A stretch of 37,862 bases of DNA from a virus: positions 1 to 37,862 of the IMG/VR virus record IMGVR_UViG_3300025009_000949; one strand, written 5' to 3'. The translations under genes and the position numbers were made by a program. The notes beneath the pieces are model-generated. The model searched no databases. It was not told the DNA's origin and saw only the letters and a list, made by a program, of their open reading frames with translations. Shown here piece after piece: positions 7,154 to 14,029 of the stretch. Position 1 is the first letter of the stretch; every line of letters begins with the position of its first letter.

Positions 7154-7405
7154 ATGACTAAAAAAAGAAAATACCCGGAACTTACAGCATTAAAGGGTAG
7201 GATTAGAGAGAAAAAAACATCGTACAGGAAACTAGCTATCGAGTTAAACATAGCAGTTAACACATTATCGGATAAAATTAACGGTTTTTACCCTGTTACT
7301 GGGCCAGAAATAGAGAGATTGGCTACGGTGCTCGATATTTCTCCTAAGGACATCGCTATTTATTTTATGCCGTCATACTGCAAAACGCATCAGGAAACGG
7401 CATAA
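7154..7405 (+). CDS. Cro-like Xre-family regulator
   Basis: 83 residues from ATG 7154, which has GGGGGTG 8 nt upstream; a GTG at 7145 sits inside that site and is less likely. The HTH spans about residues 22-45 (TSYRKLAIELNIAVNTLSDK), followed by GFYPVTGPEIERLATVLDIS, the standard phage Xre/Cro layout. It is the first gene of the rightward transcript, divergent from the repressor. Its last codons contain TGCAAAACGCAT (7379-7390), the same 12-mer as the operator at 7121-7132, which may be another regulator-binding site. Confidence 0.85.
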   Translation: MTKKRKYPELTALKGRIREKKTSYRKLAIELNIAVNTLSDKINGFYPVTGPEIERLATVLDISPKDIAIYFMPSYCKTHQETA

Positions 7406-7500
7406 CTTAGTTGAACTTGCTTTAATATCAACTGACTAGCAAATAGATTTATAGGAGGCGGTTGATATAAGCGGAGCGCATAACCATCGGGGAGAGGACA

Positions 7501-7566
7501 TTGGCCCGTATAGAGGGCAGTAAAAAGAAACGTAAGAAGAAACCATTAAAATTAATAAAGTTATAA
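7501..7566 (+). CDS. very small basic ORF (21 residues)
   Basis: TTG start with GGGGAGAGGA upstream, encoding MARIEGSKKKRKKKPLKLIKL. The lysine-rich composition would favour nucleic-acid binding, but the ORF is so short that it may be chance. It sits in the early leader between cro and the next gene. Confidence 0.3.
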   Translation: MARIEGSKKKRKKKPLKLIKL

Positions 7567-7580
7567 GGTGGTTAAAAAAA

Positions 7581-7667
7581 ATGTTGTATAAACTTTTAGC
7601 ATTCAAAGGCACTAATAGAGAATTCCGCAGGTGGTTAAGACTAAACAAATTATGGCTACAGCAGTAA
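7581..7667 (+). CDS. very small basic ORF (28 residues)
   Basis: ATG 7581 with AAGGTGG upstream encodes MLYKLLAFKGTNREFRRWLR and a few more residues to TAA 7667. It overlaps the next gene's start by 16-37 nt, which is compact phage style. No family recognised; low confidence. Confidence 0.3.
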   Translation: MLYKLLAFKGTNREFRRWLRLNKLWLQQ

Positions 7668-7849
7668 CCGAAAGGTGCAGTTTTTCTGAATCAGATTTAG
7701 AGTACATTTGTAAATACTGGCAGGTCGATGGTGCAGAAATGATAGCCTACGCGCTTGACAGGTCAGTAGAGTCGGTAAAATCCAAGGTTAAGAAGTTAAG
7801 GAAAAAGAAACTATTCGATTATTATAAAAATCTGAATAAGCACTGGTGA
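7631..7849 (+). CDS. small HTH-like early protein
   Basis: 72 residues if started at GTG 7631, 65 if at ATG 7652; neither has a well-placed ribosome site, so the start is open. The core SFSESDLEYICKYWQVDG-x-EMIAYALDRSVESVKSKVKKLRKK resembles phage 'Myb/SANT-like' or RNA-polymerase-sigma-like helix-turn-helix proteins: a helical bundle followed by a basic recognition helix. Its stop overlaps the start of the following broken gene (TGATG). Confidence 0.6.
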   Translation: MVKTKQIMATAVTERCSFSESDLEYICKYWQVDGAEMIAYALDRSVESVKSKVKKLRKKKLFDYYKNLNKHW

Positions 7850-8219
7850 TGCTGATGGGAGAGACAAGGGATAAGAAAATAGCCGAGATGGTCAGAAATG
7901 GTTTAAGTGTGGAGGACGTTTCTGTGCTGTATGGACTGGCTACCATGACTGTAAAAAAATATTTGTAAAAGGTACGAACCTGATGATTTGCAAGCGGTTA
8001 ACGCTCCTATCAAATACGAGAAGCGGGCAGGTAGGCAAAAGCCTATTAAGGATTACGCGGTTATCCAGTGTTCCGATTGTAGCAGATGGGTAAAACCGAC
8101 ATCCGGCATCCGGCACACAGATAAGATGTAAGGCATGTGCGAGGAAGGTTAGGAGGGCAAGGTATGAAGCGAAGAAAAACGAGAGTACAAAAGACAGAGG
8201 GGGAACTAAGACAAGCTAA
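7849..8219 (+). pseudogene. frameshifted HTH plus zinc-ribbon protein
   Basis: Three reading frames read together as one protein. 7849-7968 gives a 39-residue HTH piece (MLMGETRDKKIAEMVRNG, then SVEDVSVLYGLATMTVKKYL) that stops after a run of seven A's (7952-7958). Removing one A continues into KNICKRYEPDD...YAVIQCSDCSRWVKP. That frame breaks at a perfect 7-bp tandem duplication, ATCCGGC twice (8101-8114). Removing one copy restores TQIRCKACARKVRRARYEAK and the frame runs to TAA 8219, completing a CxxC...CxxC zinc ribbon. The gene therefore looks broken by two small indels, leaving perhaps only the HTH piece expressed. Sequencing error in the A run is possible; the 7-bp duplication is harder to explain that way. 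Confidence 0.6.
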
Positions 8220-8586
8220 AAAGACTATTTCCGATTTGGAAAAGAGCATAGCTGCCCTGTCTGAGAGAATCGAAGACGTCCATAAGCAGAGCGAAAAACA
8301 AGCTGTCAGTCTGCACAAATACCTTATATCGGCAAAAGTCGATACCCAGGATCTGAGGGAAGAAACGGTATTTGATTTGAACAGCTTGAAGCATAACCTA
8401 GATACGTTTAAAGATGTAACCCGAGTCTATGGGCGTAAGATAAACTGTTTATACAAAACCGCCGAAAAGTTAGAAAACCAGTCAGACGAACTACGCGCAC
8501 TACGCGCACAGGTCTATTGTATGGCCAGTAGCAGTCTGTGGAAAAGGTTAACTCGTTGGATGATTAAGAAAGCGGGATGCAGATGA
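8164..8586 (+). CDS. coiled-coil protein of unknown function
   Basis: 140 residues from ATG 8164, with AGGAGG 7 nt upstream. Residues 12-50 carry heptad-like repeats (ELRQAKKTISDLEKSIAALS), strongly suggesting a coiled coil, and a second one lies near 105-120. The C-terminus is basic (LWKRLTRWMIKKAGCR). No family recognised. It overlaps the following MazG-like gene by 4 nt (ATGA). Confidence 0.7.
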   Translation: MKRRKTRVQKTEGELRQAKKTISDLEKSIAALSERIEDVHKQSEKQAVSLHKYLISAKVDTQDLREETVFDLNSLKHNLDTFKDVTRVYGRKINCLYKTAEKLENQSDELRALRAQVYCMASSSLWKRLTRWMIKKAGCR

Positions 8587-8846
8587 TATATAAATATCCC
8601 AGGATCAAATTTGCCGATACCAACACAGTGGAACAGCAGCTAGAGCATATCCGGTCAGAGGTTGTCGAAGCTATACAGGCCTACAACGCTGGGAAGCTCG
8701 GCGACATGGACATTGAGCTACATGATATTGGCCAGAGTGTTGAGACGCTCCAGCGCATGAGAGAAGAACAGGCGGGAGTTAGTACAGAGGAAGGTAAAGT
8801 GGACATGATACAAAAAAATTATATTAGGGGGTATTACGAAAGTTGA
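8583..8846 (+). CDS. MazG-like nucleotide pyrophosphohydrolase
   Basis: 87 residues from ATG 8583 in an ATGA overlap (an in-frame ATG at 8577 is the alternative). Helices with HIRSEVVEAIQAY and, about 20 residues later, DIELHDIGQSVETL match the ExxE...ExxD metal-binding arrangement of all-alpha NTP pyrophosphohydrolases (MazG/dUTPase-2 superfamily). These hydrolyse (d)NTPs to monophosphates; in phages they tune nucleotide or alarmone pools. It sits directly before thyX, whose TTG overlaps its stop, consistent with a role in thymidylate supply. Exact substrate unknown. Confidence 0.7.
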   Translation: MIYKYPRIKFADTNTVEQQLEHIRSEVVEAIQAYNAGKLGDMDIELHDIGQSVETLQRMREEQAGVSTEEGKVDMIQKNYIRGYYES

Positions 8847-9520
8847 AAATTATTAAACCTTTCGCAGTTATTCCGGTAGGGGAGTTAGACCCGAAGAAGG
8901 TACAAGCTATCGAGCGATACGGTCGTATTTGCTACAAATCTGAGGACTTGATTACCGCTGATAGTGCTGAAAAGTTTGTTGTTGGAATCATTAAATCGGG
9001 GCATGAGTCTGTTATCGAGCATGAAAAGGCTACTGTCGTTATCGTATGCGACCGGGGCGTAACACATGAAATCGTCCGGCACAGGATAGGCAGTTATAGT
9101 CAAGAGTCTACCCGTTATTGCAACTACGGCAAGGAAAAGTTTGGGCAGGAGATAACAGTAATCGAACCTTACTTTTATACGGGTGAAAGAGTTATAAGCA
9201 AAGAAGACTGGAAAAGAGCATGCGAGGAAGCTGAATACAGGTACCTTAAGCTTATAGGATTGCCAGCAGGTACACCGCAAGAGGCAAGGTCGGTACTGCC
9301 AAACAGTTTAAAAACCGAGATAGTGGTAACATTCAACATGAGGGAATGGCGGCACTTTTTCAAGTTAAGATGCTCAGCAAAGGCGCATCCGCAAATGAGA
9401 CAAATCGCTATACCGCTTTTGCTAAAATTCCAGGAGTGCTTGCCTGCTTTGTTCGCTGATGTGTGTTACGACAGAAGTTTTCCGGCAGAACACTACGCGG
9501 AAATTAGGGAGGGTAATTGA
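8843..9520 (+). CDS. thyX: flavin-dependent thymidylate synthase
   Basis: 225 residues. The ThyX signature RHRIGSYSQESTRY (residues 79-92) matches RHRxxSxxxxSxRY, which holds FAD and dUMP. The conserved C-terminal R-H-F-F-KLRCSAKAHPQMRQIA segment is also present. The enzyme makes dTMP from dUMP using methylene-tetrahydrofolate and reduced flavin, and is unrelated to ThyA. TTG 8843 overlaps the stop of the MazG-like gene and is preceded by AGGGGG. Length matches the family. Phage copies raise dTMP for DNA synthesis. Confidence 0.96.
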   Translation: MKIIKPFAVIPVGELDPKKVQAIERYGRICYKSEDLITADSAEKFVVGIIKSGHESVIEHEKATVVIVCDRGVTHEIVRHRIGSYSQESTRYCNYGKEKFGQEITVIEPYFYTGERVISKEDWKRACEEAEYRYLKLIGLPAGTPQEARSVLPNSLKTEIVVTFNMREWRHFFKLRCSAKAHPQMRQIAIPLLLKFQECLPALFADVCYDRSFPAEHYAEIREGN

Positions 9521-10087
9521 TTGGGTATACGAGAGATTAGAAAGTTAGGCAAGGATTTTTGTGAGACAGAGGGATCACAGCACTATAAAGATGGCGGTGT
9601 TGAACCGATTGACCTGATTATTAGCAAAGGTTTAGGAATAGATTTTTGCATAGCTAACATAATCAAATATGCTGCCCGTTTTAAAAATACAGGTAATCTT
9701 GAAGATGTTAAAAAAGCAGTTGATTATGGCCACATTCTAGCTGGTATTGAATTGGACAAGCTACAAATTGCCCGAGGTAAGTTGGAACCTGATGTAATAC
9801 CAGTGCCAGCAACTGAATTTGAAGCTAAAAGCTGCTCAAATTGCGAGCATGAGTATAAAGACGATAGAAAAGAACCTTGTATCACTTGTCTCACTCGCGG
9901 TGCTGATGATGCCGAAATTAATGATGATGCATCTGCTGACGCAGAAGGTTTACGTATGTGGGCACCTAAGCCTGATAAAAGCTGCTCGAATTGCTATTTA
10001 AATAACTCTAAAACGTGCAGTCCTGCTATAGAGAAGATTTGTAAAGCTAATAACCTATCAAGCTGGGGTAAGATACTCGAATTCTAG
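9521..10087 (+). CDS. DUF3310 protein with C-terminal Cys-rich extension
   Basis: 188 residues, TTG start behind GGGAGGG. Residues 20-78 (HYKDGGVEPIDLIISKGLG, then NIIKYAARFKNTGNLEDVKKA) match DUF3310, a small phage domain often listed as nucleotide-kinase-like although its activity is not settled. Residues 100-188 are an added segment with two similar Cys-rich blocks, SCSNCEHEYK...CITC and SCSNCYLNN...C, suggesting a duplicated zinc-binding unit. It follows thyX directly in the nucleotide-metabolism cluster. Confidence 0.8.
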   Translation: MGIREIRKLGKDFCETEGSQHYKDGGVEPIDLIISKGLGIDFCIANIIKYAARFKNTGNLEDVKKAVDYGHILAGIELDKLQIARGKLEPDVIPVPATEFEAKSCSNCEHEYKDDRKEPCITCLTRGADDAEINDDASADAEGLRMWAPKPDKSCSNCYLNNSKTCSPAIEKICKANNLSSWGKILEF

Positions 10088-10099
10088 GAGGTGCTGAAT

Positions 10100-10285
10100 T
10101 TGGCAGACTCTGAGAGCGCGTGGCAAAAGTTTGTTAGAAAAACAAAGGTCAAAATACAGGAAAAATGCGGTACTTGCATAAGTGGCAGACAAACTGCTGC
10201 AGGTGTTATGTGTGTAGAAAATCCAGTTATAGCTTATGACTGTAGGCACTGCGAATTCCAGTATCACGAGGCAAAGCATGGGTAA
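10100..10285 (+). CDS. small Cys-rich protein
   Basis: 61 residues from TTG 10100, with AGGAGGTG 6 nt upstream; the GTG at 10091 lies inside that site and is rejected. It contains CGTC and CRHC pairs (about residues 23-26 and 48-51) plus H-containing tail residues, consistent with one zinc-binding site. It resembles the Cys-rich extension of the preceding DUF3310 protein (xCGTCxSG versus CSNCxxN). Function unknown. It overlaps the next gene by 8 nt. Confidence 0.6.
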   Translation: MADSESAWQKFVRKTKVKIQEKCGTCISGRQTAAGVMCVENPVIAYDCRHCEFQYHEAKHG

Positions 10286-10760
10286 ACGATATCTAAACAG
10301 GGATGAAAAGAACCAGACGTTAACCTTGGCGGCGTTTATAGGATTTATGTCAGAACGGGCAGAAGAGAGCGCTAAACTTGGAAGGTCTAAGGACCTGGTG
10401 AAGTTTTTGCGAACATCTAAAACGTATGCTGACAAGGCACTGGCGTTAATCATGTTACCGTTGGATAACGACGAGAAGGACAAGCTGCTTGAAGAAATAC
10501 CTAAAATGTCAGTTGTCACGAAGTACAAACGTGAAGCTATACGGGAGTTTGAAGAAGCGAAAAAGATTGATAGCGTTACACCGGTTAGCACAGATGATTT
10601 TTTGGATATCGTGGATCATGCTTTGGTTATCTGCCGAATGTGTAAATTGACAAGCGAGGATGCAGATACATGCCGACTGAAAAAGATGTTTATCCAATAC
10701 GATATTGAACCGCTGGACTTGAACGCGCCGTTTGGAAAATGTCCTTATCAATACACCTAA
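10278..10760 (+). CDS. conserved phage protein (DUF5651-like)
   Basis: 160 residues from ATG 10278. It is mostly helical with a C-terminal module containing CRMCKLTSEDADTCRLKKMF and then DIEPLDLNAPFGKCPYQYT. That Cys pattern (CxxC...C...C) looks like a zinc site. I associate this C-terminus with a Firmicute phage family of unknown function (DUF5651), from memory only. A partial second copy of its last 22 codons survives at 11551-11619. Confidence 0.6.
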   Translation: MGKRYLNRDEKNQTLTLAAFIGFMSERAEESAKLGRSKDLVKFLRTSKTYADKALALIMLPLDNDEKDKLLEEIPKMSVVTKYKREAIREFEEAKKIDSVTPVSTDDFLDIVDHALVICRMCKLTSEDADTCRLKKMFIQYDIEPLDLNAPFGKCPYQYT

Positions 10761-10770
10761 GAGGTGAGAT

Positions 10771-11340
10771 ATGAACAAACTGCAAGGATTTAAAACTTTG
10801 CGTGAATTAGGTATACCTGCGGCACCTTGGAAATTTATGACCGCTGATACAGAGTTGAGCAAAGGCTTGTTGTGGACTGTCAGAACAGCGGTTGAAGTGG
10901 GCGACGATTATAACCTACCCAGGGCAGTAGGGGTTACTGCTGAGGTAGCAAAGCAAAAATACTTAGAGTTTAGTAAGCAAGGTTTGAAAGTTATCTACTA
11001 CCCGTACTTTAAGGCTTTAACCAGCGGAGTAATAGACATTTCAGAAAAACATATAGTTATCGAGGGCGTTTATGGCGACTTGTGGAAGCTTGTTACAGAG
11101 GATAGACCAGACTTTAGGATTATGTATGCTCGGGGTTACTTTTATAACTGTAACGTCCCTACTGATGGGTTCATAAGACTTTTAGGTTATGCTAAGCAGG
11201 TTTTCGCTAAGATGAAAGGTTTTATTGAAATGGACAAGCACATATACCTTGAATGGTCATTTGCACAAAACGTCAATTATCTTAATCTGCCAGATGATGA
11301 ACATTACTTAGTGTTTTACGAGTGTAGGGTTATAAATTAG
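10771..11340 (+). CDS. unrecognised 189-residue phage protein
   Basis: Start ATG 10771 with AAGAGGTGAG upstream. The protein is alpha/beta with aromatic-rich strands (LKVIYYPYFKALTSGVIDI and HIVIEGVYGDLWKLV). The 'TSGVIDI...IEGVYGDLWKLV' stretch is faintly like the ATP-grasp nucleotide-binding half of PEP-synthase-type enzymes, but the key lysines and metal ligands are not evident. No reliable family. Single gene-length ORF, well placed in the operon. Confidence 0.6.
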   Translation: MNKLQGFKTLRELGIPAAPWKFMTADTELSKGLLWTVRTAVEVGDDYNLPRAVGVTAEVAKQKYLEFSKQGLKVIYYPYFKALTSGVIDISEKHIVIEGVYGDLWKLVTEDRPDFRIMYARGYFYNCNVPTDGFIRLLGYAKQVFAKMKGFIEMDKHIYLEWSFAQNVNYLNLPDDEHYLVFYECRVIN

Positions 11341-11350
11341 GAGGGGTTTT

Positions 11351-11554
11351 ATGGGCAATACTTTGGTAACAAAAAAGTGTCCTGTTTGTGGGGATATGTT
11401 TGTACCGCGTAACAACCGACACACCTACTGTAAAACCAGTTGCCGTAAAAGTAACAACCGGACTAAACATCTTGGTAGTGGTGTTACAGTCAGAGGTAAT
11501 CAAGTTACTGTTAAAGGCGCGGTAAACGTGGCACTGTTTGCTTTAGGATTATAA
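11351..11554 (+). CDS. small zinc-finger protein
   Basis: 67 residues, ATG 11351 behind AGGAGGGG. The N-terminal half is a zinc ribbon: KKCPVCGDMFVPRNNRHTYC followed by KTSC, giving CxxC...CxxxC typical of small phage and bacterial nucleic-acid-binding proteins. The second half (GSGVTVRGNQVTVKGAVNVA) is beta-like. Unknown role. Confidence 0.65.
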   Translation: MGNTLVTKKCPVCGDMFVPRNNRHTYCKTSCRKSNNRTKHLGSGVTVRGNQVTVKGAVNVALFALGL

Positions 11555-11619
11555 ATTATGATATTGAACCTTTTAACCTGGAAGCACCAGAGGGGAAATG
11601 CCCTTATCAATACACCTAG
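11551..11619 (+). pseudogene. remnant of DUF5651-like gene 3' end
   Basis: This frame reads INYDIEPFNLEAPEGKCPYQ and then YT-stop, matching the last codons of the 10278-10760 gene (IQYDIEPLDLNAPFGKCPYQ, then YT). There is no start or ribosome site and it begins at the stop of the preceding gene, so it is a leftover of a duplication or recombination event. Confidence 0.7.
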
Positions 11620-11632
11620 GAGGTGATTTGGG

Positions 11633-11725
11633 ATGTTAGAGATCGGCTCTAATTTAAGCAACTTACTCCAAAGTATAGTTGTAATAGGAGGTTTTTGTTT
11701 CGCTTGGTGGGTATTCTTCAAATAG
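11633..11725 (+). CDS. 30-residue single-pass membrane protein
   Basis: ATG 11633 has AGGAGGTGAT 7 nt upstream. The sequence starts MLEIGSNLSNLLQ and then has one hydrophobic span (SIVVIGGFCFAWWVFFK) ending in Lys. Such tiny membrane ORFs are common in phages; role unknown. Confidence 0.5.
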   Translation: MLEIGSNLSNLLQSIVVIGGFCFAWWVFFK

Positions 11726-11737
11726 GAGGGGTTTTAT

Positions 11738-11935
11738 GTGGAAAGGTGGGGTTTTTATCAGGTAGGATTTAATGCTGGATTCCTGGGGCAGGCAAGATGC
11801 TTACCAGACAATCCGACAGACAAAGAGCAGTACAAAAAGGGTTACAGGGACGGAGTAGCGAGGGCAAGACGGAAACAACCGCTTGTTAGGATGCTACATG
11901 CCGTATTGCAGGGAAACAAAATGCTGGAGGTGTAG
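11738..11935 (+). CDS. hypothetical small protein
   Basis: 65 residues from GTG 11738 behind AGGAGGGG. Helical, with GFYQVGFNAGFLGQ and a basic C-terminal half (YKKGYRDGVARARRKQP). The GYRDGVARAR part looks like a helix that could bind nucleic acid. No family recognised. Confidence 0.55.
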   Translation: MERWGFYQVGFNAGFLGQARCLPDNPTDKEQYKKGYRDGVARARRKQPLVRMLHAVLQGNKMLEV

Positions 11936-11937
11936 AA

Positions 11938-12171
11938 TTGGAAGCTGAAACATTCAGAAGAAGTATTGCTTATGTAGGTGCTCATAGGGCGTTTGGTGTT
12001 GATTTAGCTACCGAACCGGATAAAACAGCAGTAAAAAAGTTTATCAAACCGTTGCATAAGCACCCAAGGACGAAAGATGGTAAAAGAGTAGTTAGCTTGT
12101 CCGAGCACAAAAAGGCAAAGCGTAAAATGGCCCGGAAGTCGAAACAGCGGAATCGTAAGTATGCCAGTTAA
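11938..12171 (+). CDS. hypothetical basic protein
   Basis: 77 residues from TTG 11938, which has GGAGGTG upstream. The C-terminal half is very rich in Lys/Arg (HKKAKRKMARKSKQRNRKYA), suggesting RNA or DNA contact. It overlaps the next gene by 11 nt. No family recognised. Confidence 0.55.
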   Translation: MEAETFRRSIAYVGAHRAFGVDLATEPDKTAVKKFIKPLHKHPRTKDGKRVVSLSEHKKAKRKMARKSKQRNRKYAS

Positions 12172-12859
12172 TATCGTTAGCTTTTCTGGTGGTAAGGACA
12201 GTACCGCGCTTTTGCTTATGATGAAAGAAAAGGGTATACAGATTGACGAAATTATCTTTTGTGATACGGGGAAGGAATTCCCTGCCATGTATCCACATAT
12301 CGAAAAAGTTGAACAGTATATCAGAATGCCGATTACAGTTATCAGGGCAGATAAGTCTTTTGACTATTGGATGTTTGACCATGTTAAAACTAAAGGTAAA
12401 AGTAAAGGCAGTATCGGTTATGGTTGGCCGTTACTAAAATCCCGATGGTGTACAGATCGCATGAAACAGGCACCGGTTAATAAGTACCTTAAATGTAAAT
12501 ACGATGATGATTTTGTGGAGTATATAGGTTACGCGTTCGACGAACCTAAACGGGTACGGGGGGGGTTGCTTAAAAACCAACTGATACCTTTGTACGACTG
12601 GAAAGTTACCGAAGCAGCGGCGCTCAGGTACTGCTACGAAAAAGGTTTTGATTGGGATGGGTTATATGAACATTTTGACCGTGTAAGCTGTTGGTGCTGC
12701 CCGTTCCAAGGGATTAAAGAGCTTAGAAGTCTTTACTTCTTTTATCCCGAACTGTGGGCAGAGCTTAAGGACATGGATGCTAGATCTTTCAACAGCTTTA
12801 GGTATGACCACAGCTTAGACTCCTTAGAACTAAGATTTAAAAATGAATTAGTGGGTTAG
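12161..12859 (+). CDS. PAPS-reductase-like PP-loop enzyme
   Basis: 232 residues. The PP-loop SFSGGKDSTAL (SGGKDS at 9-14) near the N-terminus defines the adenine-nucleotide alpha-hydrolase superfamily, here the phosphoadenosine-phosphosulfate reductase/DndC-like branch. CDTGKEFP follows at about 34, and late Cys clusters (WCTDRMK near 98; CWCCPFQ near 182) could bind an iron-sulfur cluster or do thiol chemistry. Possible roles are sulfur handling, nucleotide activation, or DNA phosphorothioation-like chemistry; DndC needs partners (DndD, DndE) not seen here. Family secure, reaction unknown. Confidence 0.8.
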   Translation: MPVNIVSFSGGKDSTALLLMMKEKGIQIDEIIFCDTGKEFPAMYPHIEKVEQYIRMPITVIRADKSFDYWMFDHVKTKGKSKGSIGYGWPLLKSRWCTDRMKQAPVNKYLKCKYDDDFVEYIGYAFDEPKRVRGGLLKNQLIPLYDWKVTEAAALRYCYEKGFDWDGLYEHFDRVSCWCCPFQGIKELRSLYFFYPELWAELKDMDARSFNSFRYDHSLDSLELRFKNELVG

Positions 12860-12898
12860 TGAAATACCGAAAAATATCAAATTAAGGAGGTGATTAAG

Positions 12899-13204
12899 AT
12901 AACTTTATCAGCTTTAATCCAATTAAATAATATGCTGGAAGGCGCAAAAGCTGACTTGGAAAAGTCGCTGCAGGGTATAAGAGGTAAGGACTGGTGGCAC
13001 GAAGGAATTGACAAGGATAAAAGACCATCTGTTAAAATCCTGTTTGCCGAGCTTACCGCGACTGAGGAAAAGATTAAAAAGCTTGGCGTTATGAAAATTA
13101 GTTCGATGGATTGGAGAGATAAGGACCTGCTAGACGATTGGTTAGTCGAATACGGGATTATGGGTTATGCGATTGCAGAAAAGGTAAAGGAGGGAACTAT
13201 CTAA
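12899..13204 (+). CDS. hypothetical protein with apparent ATA start
   Basis: About 101 residues. Upstream is AAGGAGGTGAT, a near-perfect complement of the 16S 3' end, and 8 nt after GGAGG comes ATA (12899) in frame; the only in-frame GTG (12890) lies inside that site, and the first ATG is 33 nt further on. The protein is helical and charged: TLSALIQLNNMLEGAKADLE, then GKDWWHEGIDKDKRPSVK. No family recognised. It ends one base before the next gene. Confidence 0.6.
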   Translation: MTLSALIQLNNMLEGAKADLEKSLQGIRGKDWWHEGIDKDKRPSVKILFAELTATEEKIKKLGVMKISSMDWRDKDLLDDWLVEYGIMGYAIAEKVKEGTI

Positions 13205-13543
13205 ATGCCAACCACTATCAATGTTCTTGAGCTTGCCAAAGGGGCTATCCAGGAACAAATCACGAACGAACTGGGCAAGGTGCTGAACAACTTAGCTGAT
13301 CCGAATACGGATTTTAAAACCAAGAGGAAGTTAACTGTTACGCTGGAATTTGTTGTAGACGAAAACAGGGAATCGGTAGCATGTTCAGGGCAGGCAAAAG
13401 CTACTCTGGCACCGGTTAAACCGATTCTGACAAGGTTAAACCTGGACACTGACCGTAAAGGTAACGCTGTAGCTGTGGAGTATGTCAAGGACAATCCAGA
13501 CAGTAGCACAGCAGAAGTTTATCAGTTAAGGAGTGTGAATTAG
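13205..13543 (+). CDS. phage 'replication terminator protein' family
   Basis: 112 residues, ATG 13205. The pattern LAKGAIQEQITNELGKVLNN, ADPNTDFKTKRKLTVTLEF, then GQAKATLAPVKP matches a common Firmicute phage family that databases label 'replication terminator protein'. That label comes from automatic annotation and does not establish a function. It forms a conserved pair with the downstream 14030 gene in many such phages, as far as I recall. The TAG overlaps the next start (TAGTG). Confidence 0.65.
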   Translation: MPTTINVLELAKGAIQEQITNELGKVLNNLADPNTDFKTKRKLTVTLEFVVDENRESVACSGQAKATLAPVKPILTRLNLDTDRKGNAVAVEYVKDNPDSSTAEVYQLRSVN

Positions 13544-14028
13544 TGTCTAAATTTGAAGGGGTTGACGATGTACCAGAAATACTCACCACTGAGCAGGCGG
13601 ATTATGTTTATGCTTTAGCTAAAGATATAATTTGCGACAGTTTGAATGCGCAGCTGAGAGACATCGTTCTATTGTTAGGGTTACCGAGAAGGCAGGAAAA
13701 GGCTTTAAAAAATCTAATTATTGCCGCTTTAAGCGACTATTTACACTGTTATCGGCAGGGCATCGATTTAGTGACCGCCGAGGAAGACGATAACGAAGCA
13801 CCTGAGATTGTTACCCATGTTGACGCTGTTTGTCCGTACTGCGTCGAGCATTTTAACAGCATGGTTATTCTCACGGAGGATGAAAAACAGGACGGCGTAA
13901 CAGTTAAATGTTTATTAACCGAAACCTGCCCGCACTGTGATAAGGAAATGAAAGTAGTTAATCATTCGCCTTGTGTTGATGTTAACGTCAGGCAAGAGTT
14001 TATAAAAATTGAAGAAGGAGTGAAATAA
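13543..14028 (+). CDS. protein with C-terminal zinc ribbon
   Basis: 161 residues from GTG 13543, overlapping the upstream stop by one base. The first 80 residues are helical. The C-terminal half has CPYC (about 97-100) and CPHC (about 128-131), a CxxC pair making a zinc ribbon. No named family. Likely nucleic-acid or protein binding. Confidence 0.6.
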   Translation: MSKFEGVDDVPEILTTEQADYVYALAKDIICDSLNAQLRDIVLLLGLPRRQEKALKNLIIAALSDYLHCYRQGIDLVTAEEDDNEAPEIVTHVDAVCPYCVEHFNSMVILTEDEKQDGVTVKCLLTETCPHCDKEMKVVNHSPCVDVNVRQEFIKIEEGVK

Positions 14029-14029
14029 T

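Noticed and set aside
7949-7968. Programmed -1 frameshift at A-AAA-AAA
   Set aside because: The heptamer is in the right phase, but -1 slippage leads to a frame without the Cys motifs; the sensible continuation needs the opposite shift, and a second break lies at the 7-bp duplication.
10058-10591. 177-codon reverse-strand frame
   Set aside because: Covers two well-packed rightward genes with ribosome sites; composition is Ser/Leu-rich as expected for an antisense shadow.
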